This document shows positions 13,460 to 24,469 of a DNA stretch of 64,000 nucleotides, one piece after another. The notes under the pieces were generated by a model that saw only the letters and a list, made by a program, of their open reading frames with translations, was not told where the DNA came from and did no database searches. Both the position numbers and the translations under genes were made by a program. Position 1 is the first letter of the stretch. Each line of letters begins with the position of its first letter. Origin of the DNA: Notospermus geniculatus (lineage: Eukaryota > Nemertea > Pilidiophora > Heteronemertea > Lineidae). The stretch lies in the NCBI GenBank assembly GCA_002633025.1, contig NMRB01000267.1, positions 183,811-247,810 on the forward strand, read 5' to 3'.

Positions 13460-14433
13460 GCCATCATCATCATGGAGAATGGCCATCATCATCATCATGG
13501 AGAACGGCCATCATCATCATGGAGAGTGACCATCATCAACATGGAGAATGGCCATCATCATCATGGAGAATGGCCATTATCATCATCATGGAGAATGGCC
13601 ATTATCATCATCGTGGAGAATGGCCGTCATCATCATGGAGAATGGCCGTCATCATCATGGAGAATGGCCGTCATCATCATGGAGAATGGCCGTCATCATC
13701 ATGGAGAATGGCCGTCATCATCATGGAGAATGGCCGTCATCATCATGGAGAATGGCCGTCATCATCATGGAGAATGGCCGTCATCATCATGGAGAATGGC
13801 CGTCATCATCATGGAGAATGGCCGTCATCATCATGGAGAATGGCCGTCATCATCATGGAGAATGGCCGTCATCATCATGGAGAATGGCCGTCATCATCAT
13901 GGAGAATGGCCGTCATCATCATGGAGAATGGCCGTCATCATCATGGAGAATGGCCGTCATCATCATGGAGAATGGCCGTCATCATCATGGAGAATGGCCG
14001 TCATCATCATGGAGAATGGCCGTCATCATCATGGAGAATGGCCGTCATCATCATGGAGAATGGCCGTCATCATCATGGAGAATGGCCGTCATCATCATGG
14101 AGAATGGCCGTCATCATCATGGAGAATGGCCGTCATCATCATGGAGAATGGCCGTCATCATCATGGAGAATGGCCGTCATCATCATGGAGAATGGCCGTC
14201 ATCATCATGGAGAATGGCCGTCATCATCATGGAGAATGGCCGTTCATCATCATGGAGAATGGCCGTCATCATCATGGAGAATGGCCATCATCATGGAGAG
14301 TGGCCATCACCATCATGGAGAATGGCCATCATCATCATGGAGAATGGCCATCATCATCATGGAGAATGGCCATCATCATCATGGAGAATGGCCGTCATCA
14401 TCATGGAGAATGGCCGTCATCATCATGGAGAAT
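13460..14433 (+). repeat. 22-bp minisatellite, about 44 units
   Basis: The unit has the core GTCATCATCATGGAGAAT preceded by GGCC. The middle (about 13620-14240) is almost perfectly homogeneous. Both edges carry GGCCATC variants, point changes and some 25-bp units. Because 22 is not a multiple of 3 and the unit has no stop in any plus frame, all three plus frames stay open and give the same 22-residue periodic peptide. Long frames here (up to 451 residues) are therefore artefacts. A related array is at 63861-64000. Confidence 0.95.
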
Positions 14434-14439
14434 CATTCA

Positions 14440-14690
14440 TACCAGCTTAGAACATTCTTTGTGGTGTTGTTCATAAGATATGAGCCAAGTACATTTTTCA
14501 AGATGGACGACTGGCGGCCATATTTGAAGTCCAATCCGGCTGAAATGTGCTGCATTTATATAGGGTACCTGGATACGTAACCGTACCAAGAATCTAGCTG
14601 CTGTTCTTCATGATATATTGGCTAAAGCTGAAATGGTCCATGGACCATGTGACCATGTGCTCACCTATAATGGAACGAACCCATAGAGTC
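14440..14690 (-). repeat. GGTCCATGGACC repeat family, copy 3 (inverted, flanking minisatellite)
   Basis: In reverse orientation, the GGCCGCCAG and CAAGATGG segments lie at about 14480-14525 and the terminal palindrome near 14635-14650. The minisatellite joins the element internally, next to the AACATTCTTTGTGG segment, and part of the element is missing or rearranged. Confidence 0.7.
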
Positions 14691-15901
14691 ATCATCAATA
14701 GGATGGAGAAGTTGCCCCCGGTTTGTGCTGCACGAGAATTTTGCAGTTGGATGACCTTTGGTCACAGACGAAGGGAACATACTCAAGGTCTTTTCCCTAA
14801 TGATTGTACTAACTGATCGTGTACGGCCAATGAAGAAATGGACTTTTAATTACAAGCTCATACCTCGATAAGGAAGGGCATGTGTATTAAGAAAACTTAA
14901 ATGGAGTTGTGCCTTCCTAGGAAGGGTCCAAAATTGAGTCATGAAAAGTCTTGCAGAAAATATGATAATTTGTATTTGATTCAGCTAATTATACTAATGG
15001 CGTAAACATGATCTTGCTGAGTCTATAGTAACGAGATATAGTGCAATCTCTTGAGATGCACACAATAGTTGAAAAACTAATATGTGAGGGCACGATTGCA
15101 GGCTGTATGGAGAGACTGATTTCAGAATGCAATTACAACATTACGCTTCGTGACGAAGCTATTTGCCAAGCAGTTTGTTAATTTCCTTTTCAATCAACGA
15201 TTTAGTCTGGACACGTTGATCTTGATCGTACGAAATCCAACACAATAGCTGGAGCCTGTTCGGTGCATCTGAAAGTGCGTGGTACGATCAACGTCCCAGT
15301 AAAAAGAACATGTTTCTTTTCGAAGTCCGTATATTAAGTTCGTGCAACGATTCTGTTTGATTCTCCAATCGGTATTCTCTGCCATCCTGCCAAGAAAAAA
15401 AAACAAGCTGCGAAAGGTCTGCCGCTAACTCTGGGCACGGTATCTTGTCATGTACATGTACGTACATCTCCTTGTTTCATTTTTAAATGGTTGCTGCTAT
15501 CCTAGTCGGAGTTGCCATCAAGAAGATCTTCATGATGAGCTAATCAAGTTCCTCTTGTCATCTTGTGAAAATGATCTACTTCATTTTGAGATGAATACTT
15601 GGTCCATCCCTCCTGCAGGACACAAAACAATTTTAATAAATGTTCCACTTCACTGTTTGTCAGCAGAACGCACGTTCCTTTACAAATATGCACATGCAGA
15701 AACTCGTGGTTCACACCAAGAGGTATAACCTCTTTTACAAAAGCTGCTACACTCTTTGTCGACACAACAAAAACATGAAAAAAATTGATTGAAGTGTTGA
15801 AAGTAAGTTCCGAGCTGTCAGCCAGTTCAAGACGCCCTTTGCTACTTCCGCGTGTGAAAGACACTCTCCCGATTCACCCTCCCTGTACTCTCCTTCAACA
15901 C
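14691..15901. other. No gene recognised
   Basis: Frames at 15450-15728 (plus) and 15544-15864 (minus) overlap one another; neither shows family features. The minus one lies just downstream of the exon-like frame at 15902-16133 and could be related, but I cannot connect them. Confidence 0.4.
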
Positions 15902-16133
15902 CTACTGAAAAGCCACGTCACCAGACTGACTCGCCTCACAAAGGCATCCCTCTCATCTTCGAAATTGTTTTTGTCCAGCATCTTCCTTTTCGCCTCATTT
16001 ATTCTTCGTTGACAATGGCTGTCGTGATTGTAGTTGGAGATCACGTCCCAGTCTTTGAGATCCATATCTCGGCCTTTTCTTCGAGCAGGTCTGCTCCCCA
16101 ATTTGTAGTGATCTTTGAAATCAGTAGCAGCAG
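15902..16133 (-). CDS. Exon-like open frame of unknown product
   Basis: I do not recognise the product. On the minus strand a frame open throughout these 232 bases is bounded by an acceptor-like CACCTGTAG at its 5' side and a donor-like AG/GTGTTG at its 3' side. It reads as a charged, natural-looking segment including GRDMDLKDWDVISNYNHDSH and then a basic helix-like stretch (QRRINEAKRKMLDKNNFEDE). The acceptor dinucleotide is the last pair of bases of the left palindrome arm, so the candidate exon starts exactly at the rearrangement breakpoint. No adjoining exons could be assigned. A transposon-derived fragment is an alternative. Confidence 0.25.
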
Positions 16134-16552
16134 CTACAGGTGTTTGAAACCGTATTGTGGTGAACATTTTTGGCAACTTGCAGAAACTACTTGTAGAAAG
16201 TACGGTATACATGTAGCTTACAAAACGTTTGGAATGTAAACGTGCATGACCAGCGACTGGCACTTCGTTTCGAAGACCTCAAGAGATGAACAACGTCGAC
16301 GAAGGTTTCCGCAACACCATCTCGTTGACTCGTGGGTTCGCCTTTTGAATCAAGGGCAGCCACATACCAGTCTCTTTCCTGGCAATGACTTCAGTGGAAA
16401 TAATGTTATATTACTCTCTGGTATATAGTTTCTATGACATCGACTGGGACAAAGTGATGCGGTCCTCTTGAATAGCAGTTTACCAAAGAATAGACTAACT
16501 CATGCCAAACACTGTCGAATGCTAACGGTGTGTCCATTTTTTATCTTTTCAG

Positions 16553-17028
16553 GTGTTAACAACTCCAGTGATGACCTCCACAGCAGCAAGAGAATAAGGA
16601 CAGCCTTCACAAGTACACAGCTCCTTGAACTGGAACGTGAGTTCGCATCCAATATGTATCTCTCCCGATTGAGAAGAATCGAAATAGCCACTTATCTCAA
16701 TCTCAGCGAAAAGCAGGTCAAGATCTGGTTCCAGAATCGACGCGTCAAGTACAAGAAAGAAGGAACGTCAGAGCGCAGGGAAAAATGCCGTTGTTTGCGT
16801 ACGTGTTCCTCCAAGCCCGGGAAGGGAAAAATCAGTAAGGAAGGAGAGGAGTTTGAGAAGCATCATCACAGGGAGGACTGCACTAAGTTACATTCTGATT
16901 CTGATGATATGGACTCTGAGGACATTGATGTGAGTGACCATGATTCACATCTTGAACTTGACTGTGACCTCATGGAAAATGACAATGAACAATCAAGGGA
17001 GGTTCAAAAACAACAGGTGGCCACTTAG
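16553..17028 (+). CDS. Gsx: Second copy of Gsx exon 2 (homeodomain), no matching exon 1 seen
   Basis: This 476-base segment is an inverted duplicate of Gsx exon 2. It has the same length, no indels, the same acceptor (CTTTTCAG ending at 16552) and the same stop. It encodes exactly the same residues, including the full homeodomain and acidic tail. I count five nucleotide differences from the minus-strand copy (CTG/CTT, GAG/GAA, CGC/CGG, CGT/CGC, TCC/TCT); all are synonymous. The homologous flank stops at 16134, so only about 420 bases of intron are shared, and no exon 1 with the MSRSFF motif lies upstream on the plus strand in this window. The copy may be a partial duplicate, part of a gene with a different first exon, or the second haplotype placed inverted by assembly. 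An open frame from 16468 reads through the intron end and is not a credible start. Confidence 0.85.
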
Positions 17029-18590
17029 TATGTTGATGTTTATATCAGAGGACAGGGACACGGACAGAGTCAACGTCGATATGTCTAGTTTCAGAATTGA
17101 ACTGTCAGCAGATGTATGATTTGTAGGGCAAACAGTAACACACTTGGCATGGAAATTTCAACGTGGTGGAAGGTAGGCCCATATTGAAAACTGTGAGGGC
17201 AAATGCGAGTCCGAACGTATGAAATGCACTGATAGTGCATCCGTTGTACATGTAGCAACTGATGAGCCATACAGTGTGTGTCAACATAATCCAGCGATAT
17301 ACCAATCCAGATTGCAGAAGACTACTTTCAAGCAAAACCATGAAGCTTCAGTCAAAGCTTCGCTGACTCTGTCTGTAGTCGATTTTCCAAGTTGAGTTTG
17401 GCTTGGGACAGAAACAAGAGACCCTATGGCTCGTTACATTTTGACAAACCTAAGCATTGCCCAGTTAATCCATTCATGCATGGTTCTCGACCAATAGGCC
17501 TACAGTGCATTTTTTGAAAGTCTGCCTGCTCCAATGACGTGTGAATCATTGCTCAACTAACTATGCATTTATTATTCTTTTGTGCAATAAGATTACTTCA
17601 TGGATATTCAGTCATTTGGTAGGCGAGCTGATGTGAGAATTCATTGGTGTATATACTGCAAAAATACGTTTTGTAAAGCTTTGTACATAGTGGAATTGCT
17701 TCCTCACAAATTATCCAGGCTTCTACTACCTGTTCCAGTGTTATTAGGCCATTTATAGGACACAGACATGGTGTTTTCAGTATTGAAGGGTGTCGTTATA
17801 TTTTTTGATTTTGTGAGAGGGACATTCAGTACGTAGCGACGAGGCCACGGTTTTTTGTGGTGGTGATGTGAGACATATTGTCTTGATTGTGTACTGTACA
17901 CTTTCTTTTGTGGAAAATGTAACCAACAGTCACTGTGTAAAAAATATCTTTTGGTCGTTACATGCCCAAAAATGTGCTGCAACACCAAGTGTTGACAAAC
18001 AAGTATTCAGTGTGTACACCATGCAGCCTCTTCCATCTCAAACTGCTGCATGTTTATAATGTATTTGTCATACCTTCTAACACATTCCACATTTACCAAT
18101 TTATTTTTGAATTTGTTCGTTGCTCAACTGTTACCAGGGTCTATGCATTTATACATGTACATTACATTTTAATACATTCCAAAATTAGTGGCCTTAAATG
18201 TTAAAACTCATTGTTGTTCATTCCTTCAAAAATATTTTTTCAAGCTCTCATAAGTGCCTTGCAATAGATTCCTGCCAGGATGGCATAAGGTCCAGTTTTA
18301 AGGAGAGTAAACCTTTACTTCTACAAGAAAAATGTTCACTACACATACATGTAACTGAAACTGGACCTTAACCAAAGTTTTATTCTCATCCCCTCAATAT
18401 TCATGGATATTCGATTCGTCTAGCTCAGATGGCTCTGTGCCTGTATGTTTTATGGAAAATGGGCAAATTAGCTCTTTTCTCCACTGCTTGAATGTTGAAA
18501 ACACAAAATCGCTATTTATTATGTATATATGCATGTATAGTCATATTTGAAAGTTATATTGTTCAATAAAGAAGTGCAGGATAATTGCAA
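17029..18590 (+). other. Putative 3' UTR of the duplicate Gsx exon (left arm)
   Basis: This is the mirror of the segment downstream of the minus-strand Gsx exon. It has the same AATAAA at 18565-18570. Short open frames here (for example near 17105-17341 on the minus strand) are shared by both arms but shifted or broken between them, so I do not call them genes. Confidence 0.4.
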
Positions 18591-18787
18591 AGATATTTTT
18601 CTCTTCCATATTTCTTCGACCAAAAATTAAGATCTCTCTAGCCCTTCAAGATTGTGTCTATGCAGTGAGAGAGCATACACACGGGTCCCGATTTTAATAT
18701 CGTCACGTCCCCGACAGATTCCAGTGAGACTTTCATATTTTGTGGACTGTTTCTACGTCTTCTAGTTGGAGGCTTATGTGGCACTGT

Positions 18788-19016
18788 CAGTTGTTGCAGC
18801 GTTAGATACGGTGTGAAATATCTCCAGGCACCGTCAAAATTCTCGAGAAGGGAGATAGATCCACTTGATGACTTATTAGCTCTAATTAATATTTTTTCAA
18901 AGCCTCATTAGCAGTGGACACGTGTACAGCCAATATCAATGAAACGTTATCATGAATTTACCATAAATATTTGAAGCGATAAAATTCGATTGTCGGTCGG
19001 CATCGTTTGTGACCAG
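18788..19016. promoter_or_regulatory. Near-invariant distal block at inner end of left arm
   Basis: Over 229 bases I find one difference from the right-arm partner (about 21555-21783), although the transcribed 3' flank between this block and exon 2 has many. The block holds ATTA-core homeodomain-type sites (around CTCTAATTAATATT) and a CACGTG E-box. No open frame fits it. It may be a regulatory element or recently homogenised sequence. Confidence 0.35.
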
Positions 19017-21554
19017 GAGAGCCTTTGTCTCAGCTATGCAATAATGGGCAACGAAACAGTAGTAAAATACAATAGCTTAACTCGCGATATTGACATCGCG
19101 ACTTATAGCCTATTGCCGACGTGACGTCATGACCCCGGAGGCTAACCGATGAAGCCGAGCACCAGCCTCTCAATGGCCACCTGAGGATGCTAGATTAACC
19201 GTGAAATATTATTTGGTATTGGAGTATTTCTTGAGGGAAGAGTCGCTGCGAATCAATCCAGTGTGCCAGGGGAAGGGTGGGCGACTCAAGAGGGCCTTGG
19301 TATGTCGCATTAGCCTCCTTGAATGCAGGTGATCTCTATCCTGGGGAAGGATATCATTCGATATTGTATACTTTTCGATCATTCCCCTGGGTATATTACA
19401 CCCCGTTTATCGCCACGTGTTGTGCAATAAATTCCCTTCTAAACACCAGTATCTCCCGTCTCAGGCACGCTTTCGTAATCTTACGAAGCTCAAAGTGGGT
19501 CCATCAATTCCCAGTTGAGCGGTCACGGAGAATCACTGCCGTTTAAATATCAGACTCTTTGTTGTAATAGGGACATTTCATAAAAGAACAGAGCTGATAA
19601 AATCTTCATTAAGACGTGGGTCAATCCATCCTTTGAGATTTCTTTTTTGCCATAACCTATTGATGAATTTGAGTGGCTCAACATTGAGATTTATCTCGGA
19701 AAGGAACTGACCTGAGCATGGATCAATTACAATTTAAGCATCGCTGATGGCTACTTTGGGGACAAACCTTGACCCGCTGAATGGGGTGAATAAAACTCAC
19801 TGTTGCAAATTTTAGATGTTGGCTAACGAATGAAAATTCCCTTCGGGTCTGGATAAGAAGGAGCATGGTTCAAGGTAGGTTTCTCATTCTGCATGGCAAC
19901 AACTGCCTAAGATAGGTTTCCTACGATCGTCTGATTATTGAAGCTGCTGAAGCATGGCTAGTGAGAAAGACAGAAGGTTTGTCTCGTCTTGTGTGGCTTA
20001 ATCTCAAGACAGAAGATCTTGAGGAGTCAATTTTCTTAATATTCAGTCTATAACCGAAATGTAATAAGCAACTTTTACGGAAGAAGACAAATAAGAACAT
20101 CACTATAAAATGCTCTGCCAATTAACGACGGAAAGCTATTTCATATTCCATATTTGTAATCCAATGGTATCATTAGCTTCACAATTGTAGAAATTGCTCC
20201 GCAAATAACCATAATTTCATATTCAAAAACATTCTTTTGTGGCCTCAACAATAAAGGAATAATAATTACATGTGAACCAAGTGCTTTACCCGTGTGTTTG
20301 CCGCCAATGAAGTAGACGTATTGTATTTCATTAAATACCTGTGTCACGACAGAGGTAGGATGACCCAAACAATTGCTACCAGTCCCTTCTGGATCCCAAG
20401 CAACCATTCTTGGGGATCCGATTACAGCGAGGTGCTCGGGTACCTGGGACACTCCTCGGGCTAAGATGACACCAAGAGACCTCGCCCAGGGCGCCCGGGA
20501 ACATTATACATGTACACCTCCGAGGGTTCAGCGCACAAGTCAAGGGCAAGCCTGCGGCCAAACCCTCGAAACATTGGGCAGTGATTCATGCAATGGTGGA
20601 TAACAAGATTGCTTCGTCTTGAAGCGATATGCTTTACAACAATTACGGTTTGATAAAAGAAAGAAAATGATATGTTTCAGTGAAAGGACTCCTACTTTTG
20701 ATGATCACCGCTATGGGTCAAACCCCTCCTCACCACTTCAGTGACATGCAGTCTTCTGACTTGTACCCAAATAAATTCCACTATCAGACACCCGAATAAA
20801 TTCCACTTATATCATCAGATCTTGTACATACATGTCCATGTGTATTGGATTCCACTAGATAGTATATGGTGCCTTTGTATGTGTCATTGTAGCTTTATCC
20901 CATAAATGCGCTAGTAAACAGAAGCCACATACTAAAACAAACCAAAGGAACATGGTCTGATAATGAGGTCCGTTTTTCACAAAATGGTACATTTAGGATG
21001 TAGGACATAAAATAAACTTTGGCGTACTCCTACCACAAGAAACCATTTTGAACAAAAGTTTTTAAGAGGGTCAATGATGTCTGTGTCATTCAGTATGCGG
21101 GGTTTCTGCATAAGGCTCGTAGATTTCTTATCGAATCACATTATGGATGCACCTCTAGCTAACGATAGGGACTCAGAACCCCACCACCATCACCGATGCC
21201 TTATTCACCCTCATGACATCCATCAAAACTCATTATCTAGTTTTTCTTTGATTTCCTATTTGTCCACCTTCCCAGGTCGACAAATGCAGCTGTAATTATT
21301 TAAGCGATTACCTTGTACCAGTTGAAGTTTTTCTATCACACAGACAAGCCCATCTTGGTAACCGTTTTGGCTGAACAATAATGAAGGACTCATTCTTCAC
21401 GGTATAATATCATTCTTCTGTTGAAGGCAAAAAGAACAATTAAAACTGACCTTGGGGATCAAAATCTCAATCCTCCGGATGAAACTTCTTTCGGATGGCA
21501 CGAGATTCTGACGTAGCCTTGTACCATTTTGATAAATTAACCTCATTAATCAAA
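19017..21554. other. Loop between the Gsx inverted-repeat arms
   Basis: This single-copy spacer of about 2.5 kb holds no recognisable gene. A locally GC-richer stretch at 20340-20600 has short overlapping open frames on both strands, none with family features. I see no transposon ends or target duplication at its borders. Confidence 0.5.
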
Positions 21555-21989
21555 CTGGTCACAAACGATGCCGACCGACAATCGAATTTTATCGCTTCAA
21601 ATATTTATGGTAAATTCATGATAACGTTTCATTGATATTGGCTGTGCACGTGTCCACTGCTAATGAGGCTTTGAAAAAATATTAATTAGAGCTAATAAGT
21701 CATCAAGTGGATCTATCTCCCTTCTCGAGAATTTTGACGGTGCCTGGAGATATTTCACACCGTATCTAACGCTGCAACAACTGATAGTGTCGCATAAGCC
21801 TCCTACCAGAAGACGTAGAAACAGTCCACAAATATGAAAGCCTCACTAGAATTTGTCAGGGACGTGACGATATTAAAATCGGGACCCGTGTGTATATGCT
21901 CTCCCACTGCATAGACACAATCCTGAAGGGCTAGAGAGATCTTAATATTCTGGTCGAAGAAATATGGAAGAGAAAAATATCTTTATTTG

Positions 21990-23569
21990 CAATTATCCTG
22001 CACTTCTTTATTGAACAATATAACTTTCAAATATGACTATACATGTACTTGCATATATACATAATAAATAGCGATTTTGTGTTTTCAACATTCAAGCAGT
22101 GGAGAAAAGAGCAAATTTGCCCATTTTCCATAAAACACACAGGCACAGAACCATCTGAGCTAGACGAGTCGAATATCCATGAATATTGAGGGGATGAGAA
22201 TAAAACTTTGGTTAAGGTCCAGTTTCATTTATGTGTCGTCAACAATTTTCTTGACGTGTTGCAGAAGTAAGGGATTTACTCTTCTTAAAAATGGACCTTA
22301 TGCCATCTTGGCAGGAATCTATTGCAAGGCACTTATGAGAGCTTGAAAAAATATTTTTGAAGGAATGAACAACAATGATTTTTAACATTTAAGGCCACTA
22401 GTTTTGGAATGTATTAAAATGTAATGTACATGTATAAATGCATAGACCCACCCTGGTAACAGTTGAGCAACGAACAAATTCAAAAATAAATTGGTAAATG
22501 TGGAATGTGTTATAAGGTATGACAATTTCATTAAAAACATGCAGCAGTTTGAGATATGTTTACATGGAAGAGGCTGCATGGTGTACACACTGAATACATG
22601 TTATTTGTCAACACTCGGTGTTGCAGCACATTATTGGGCATGTAACGACCAAAAAATATTTTTTACACTGTGACTGTTGGTTACATTTTCCACAAAAGAA
22701 AGCGCACAATCAAGGCAATATGCCTCTCATCACCACCACAAAAAACCGTGGCCTCGTCGCTACCGTACTGAATGTCCCTCTCACAAAATCAAAAAATATA
22801 ACGATATTCCCTTCAATACTGAAAACACCATGTCTGTGTCCTATAAATGGCCTAATAACACTGGAACAGGTAGTAGAAGCCTGGATAATTTTTGAGGAAG
22901 CAATTCCACTATTTACAAAGCTTTACAAAATGTATTCTGCAGTATATACACCAATGAATTCTCACATCAGCTCACCTACCAAATGACTGAATATCCATGA
23001 AGTAATTCTTATTGCACAAAAGAATAATAAATGCATAGTTAGTTGAGCAATGATTCACACGTCATTGGAGCAGGCAGACATTCAAAAAATGCACTGTAGG
23101 CCTATTGGCCGAGAACCATCCATGAATGGATTAACTGGGCAATGCTCAGGTTTGTCAAAATCTAAAGAGCCATTGGGTCTCTTGTTTCTGTCCCAAGCCA
23201 AACTCAACTTGGAAAGTCGACCACAGAGTCAGCGAAGCCTTGACTGAAGCGTCATGGTTTTGCTTGACAGTAGTCTTCTGCAATCTGGATTGGTATATCG
23301 CTGGATTATGTTGACACACACTGTATGGCTCATCAGTTGCTACATGTACAACGGATGTACTATCAGTGCATTTCATGCGTTCTGACTCGCATTTGCCCTC
23401 ACAGTTTTCAATAGTGGGCCTACCTTCCACCACGTTGAAATTTCCATGCCAAGTGTGTTACTGTTTGCCCTACAAATCATACATCTGCTGACAGTTCAAT
23501 TCTCAAACTATACATATCGACGTTGACTTTGTCCGTGTCCCTGTCCTCTGATATAAATAAAAAAACATA
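21990..23569 (-). other. Putative 3' UTR and 3' flank of Gsx (right arm)
   Basis: No further coding is evident after the stop at 23570. The first polyadenylation signal I would pick on the minus strand is AATAAA at 22013-22008, giving a 3' UTR of about 1.5 kb. The segment is shared with the left arm but has more substitutions and small indels than the exon. For example, the stretch around 22220-22300 is clearly different from its partner near 18300-18360. Confidence 0.4.
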
Positions 23570-24045
23570 CTAAGTGGCCACCTGTTGTTTTTGAACCTCC
23601 CTTGATTGTTCATTGTCATTTTCCATGAGGTCACAGTCAAGTTCAAGATGTGAATCATGGTCACTCACATCAATGTCCTCAGAGTCCATATCATCAGAAT
23701 CAGAATGTAACTTAGTGCAGTCCTCCCTGTGATGATGCTTCTCAAACTCCTCTCCTTCCTTACTGATTTTTCCCTTCCCGGGCTTAGAGGAACACGTACG
23801 CAAACAGCGGCATTTTTCCCTCCGTTCTGACGTTCCTTCTTTCTTGTACTTGACGCGTCGATTCTGGAACCAGATCTTGACCTGCTTTTCGCTGAGATTG
23901 AGATAAGTGGCTATTTCGATTCTTCTCAATCGGGAGAGATACATATTGGATGCGAACTCACGTTCAAGTTCAAGGAGCTGTGTACTTGTGAAGGCTGTCC
24001 TTATTCTCTTGCTGCTGTGGAGGTCATCACTGGAGTTGTTAACAC
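23570..24045 (-). CDS. Gsx: Gsx ParaHox homeobox gene, exon 2 (homeodomain and C-terminus)
   Basis: This is the second and last coding exon, encoding residues 145-302. The acceptor is a pyrimidine-rich tract ending CTTTTCAG directly before 24045. The homeodomain spans about residues 156-215, beginning [19 protein letters not shown]. Helix 3 has [15 protein letters not shown], with Gln at homeodomain position 50 and Asn at 51, the DNA-contacting residues of Antp-class proteins. The [20 protein letters not shown] segment is diagnostic of Gsx against Xlox, Cdx and Hox. The tail (216-302) starts basic and Cys-containing (EKCRCLRTC), has a His run, then turns strongly acidic ([19 protein letters not shown]). 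The stop is TAG at 23572-23570. The whole exon lies in the right arm of a large inverted repeat, and an identical protein segment is encoded on the plus strand at 16553-17028. Confidence 0.95.
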
Positions 24046-24469
24046 CTGAAAAGATAAAAGAATGGACACACCGTTAGCATTCGACAGTGTTTGGCATGAG
24101 TTACTCTTTGGTCAACTGCTATTCAAGAGGACCACATCACTTTATCACAGTCGATGTCATAGAAACTATATACCAGAGAGTAATCTAACATTATTTCCAT
24201 TGACGTGATTGCCAGGAAAGAGACTGGTACATGTATGTGGCTGCCCTTGATTCAAAAGGCGAACCCACGAGTCAACGAGATGGTGTTAATACGGAAACCT
24301 TCGTCGACGTTGTTCATCTCTTGAGGTCTTCGAAACAAAGTGCCAGTCGCTGGTCATGCACGTTTACATTCCAAATGTTTTGTAAGCTACATGTATACCG
24401 TACTTTCTACAAGTAGTTTCTGCAAGTTGCCAAAATGTTCACCACAATACGATTTCAAACACCTGTAGA

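Larger units (their letters stand above)
16134..19016 (+). repeat. Left arm of large inverted repeat containing Gsx exon 2
   Basis: The arm matches the reverse complement of 21555-24468 along its full length. It starts at CTACAGGTGTTTGAAA and ends at GCATCGTTTGTGACCAG. It includes about 420 bases of intron, exon 2, the 3' flank and a nearly invariant distal block (18788-19016). Divergence is low in coding and distal parts and higher between them. Confidence 0.93.
21555..24468 (-). repeat. Right arm of large inverted repeat containing Gsx exon 2
   Basis: This is the partner of 16134-19016 in inverted orientation. The outer end at 24468 falls inside the Gsx intron and directly abuts the start of the tandem duplication at 24470. 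The inner end is at CTGGTCACAAACGATGC. Confidence 0.93.

Noticed and set aside
13225-14580. Open frames of 451, 346 and 300 residues, rich in His, Ser, Trp and Met
   Set aside because: They are created by the 22-bp minisatellite, which has no stop in any plus frame. All three frames give the same periodic peptide and there is no independent coding evidence.
16468-16552. Upstream start giving a 186-residue homeobox protein on the plus strand
   Set aside because: It reads through the intron end and the clear acceptor at 16552, and does not give the family N-terminus.
20340-20600. GC-rich patch in the palindrome loop as a possible exon
   Set aside because: Frames are open on both strands but none has a plausible start, splice sites or family resemblance.
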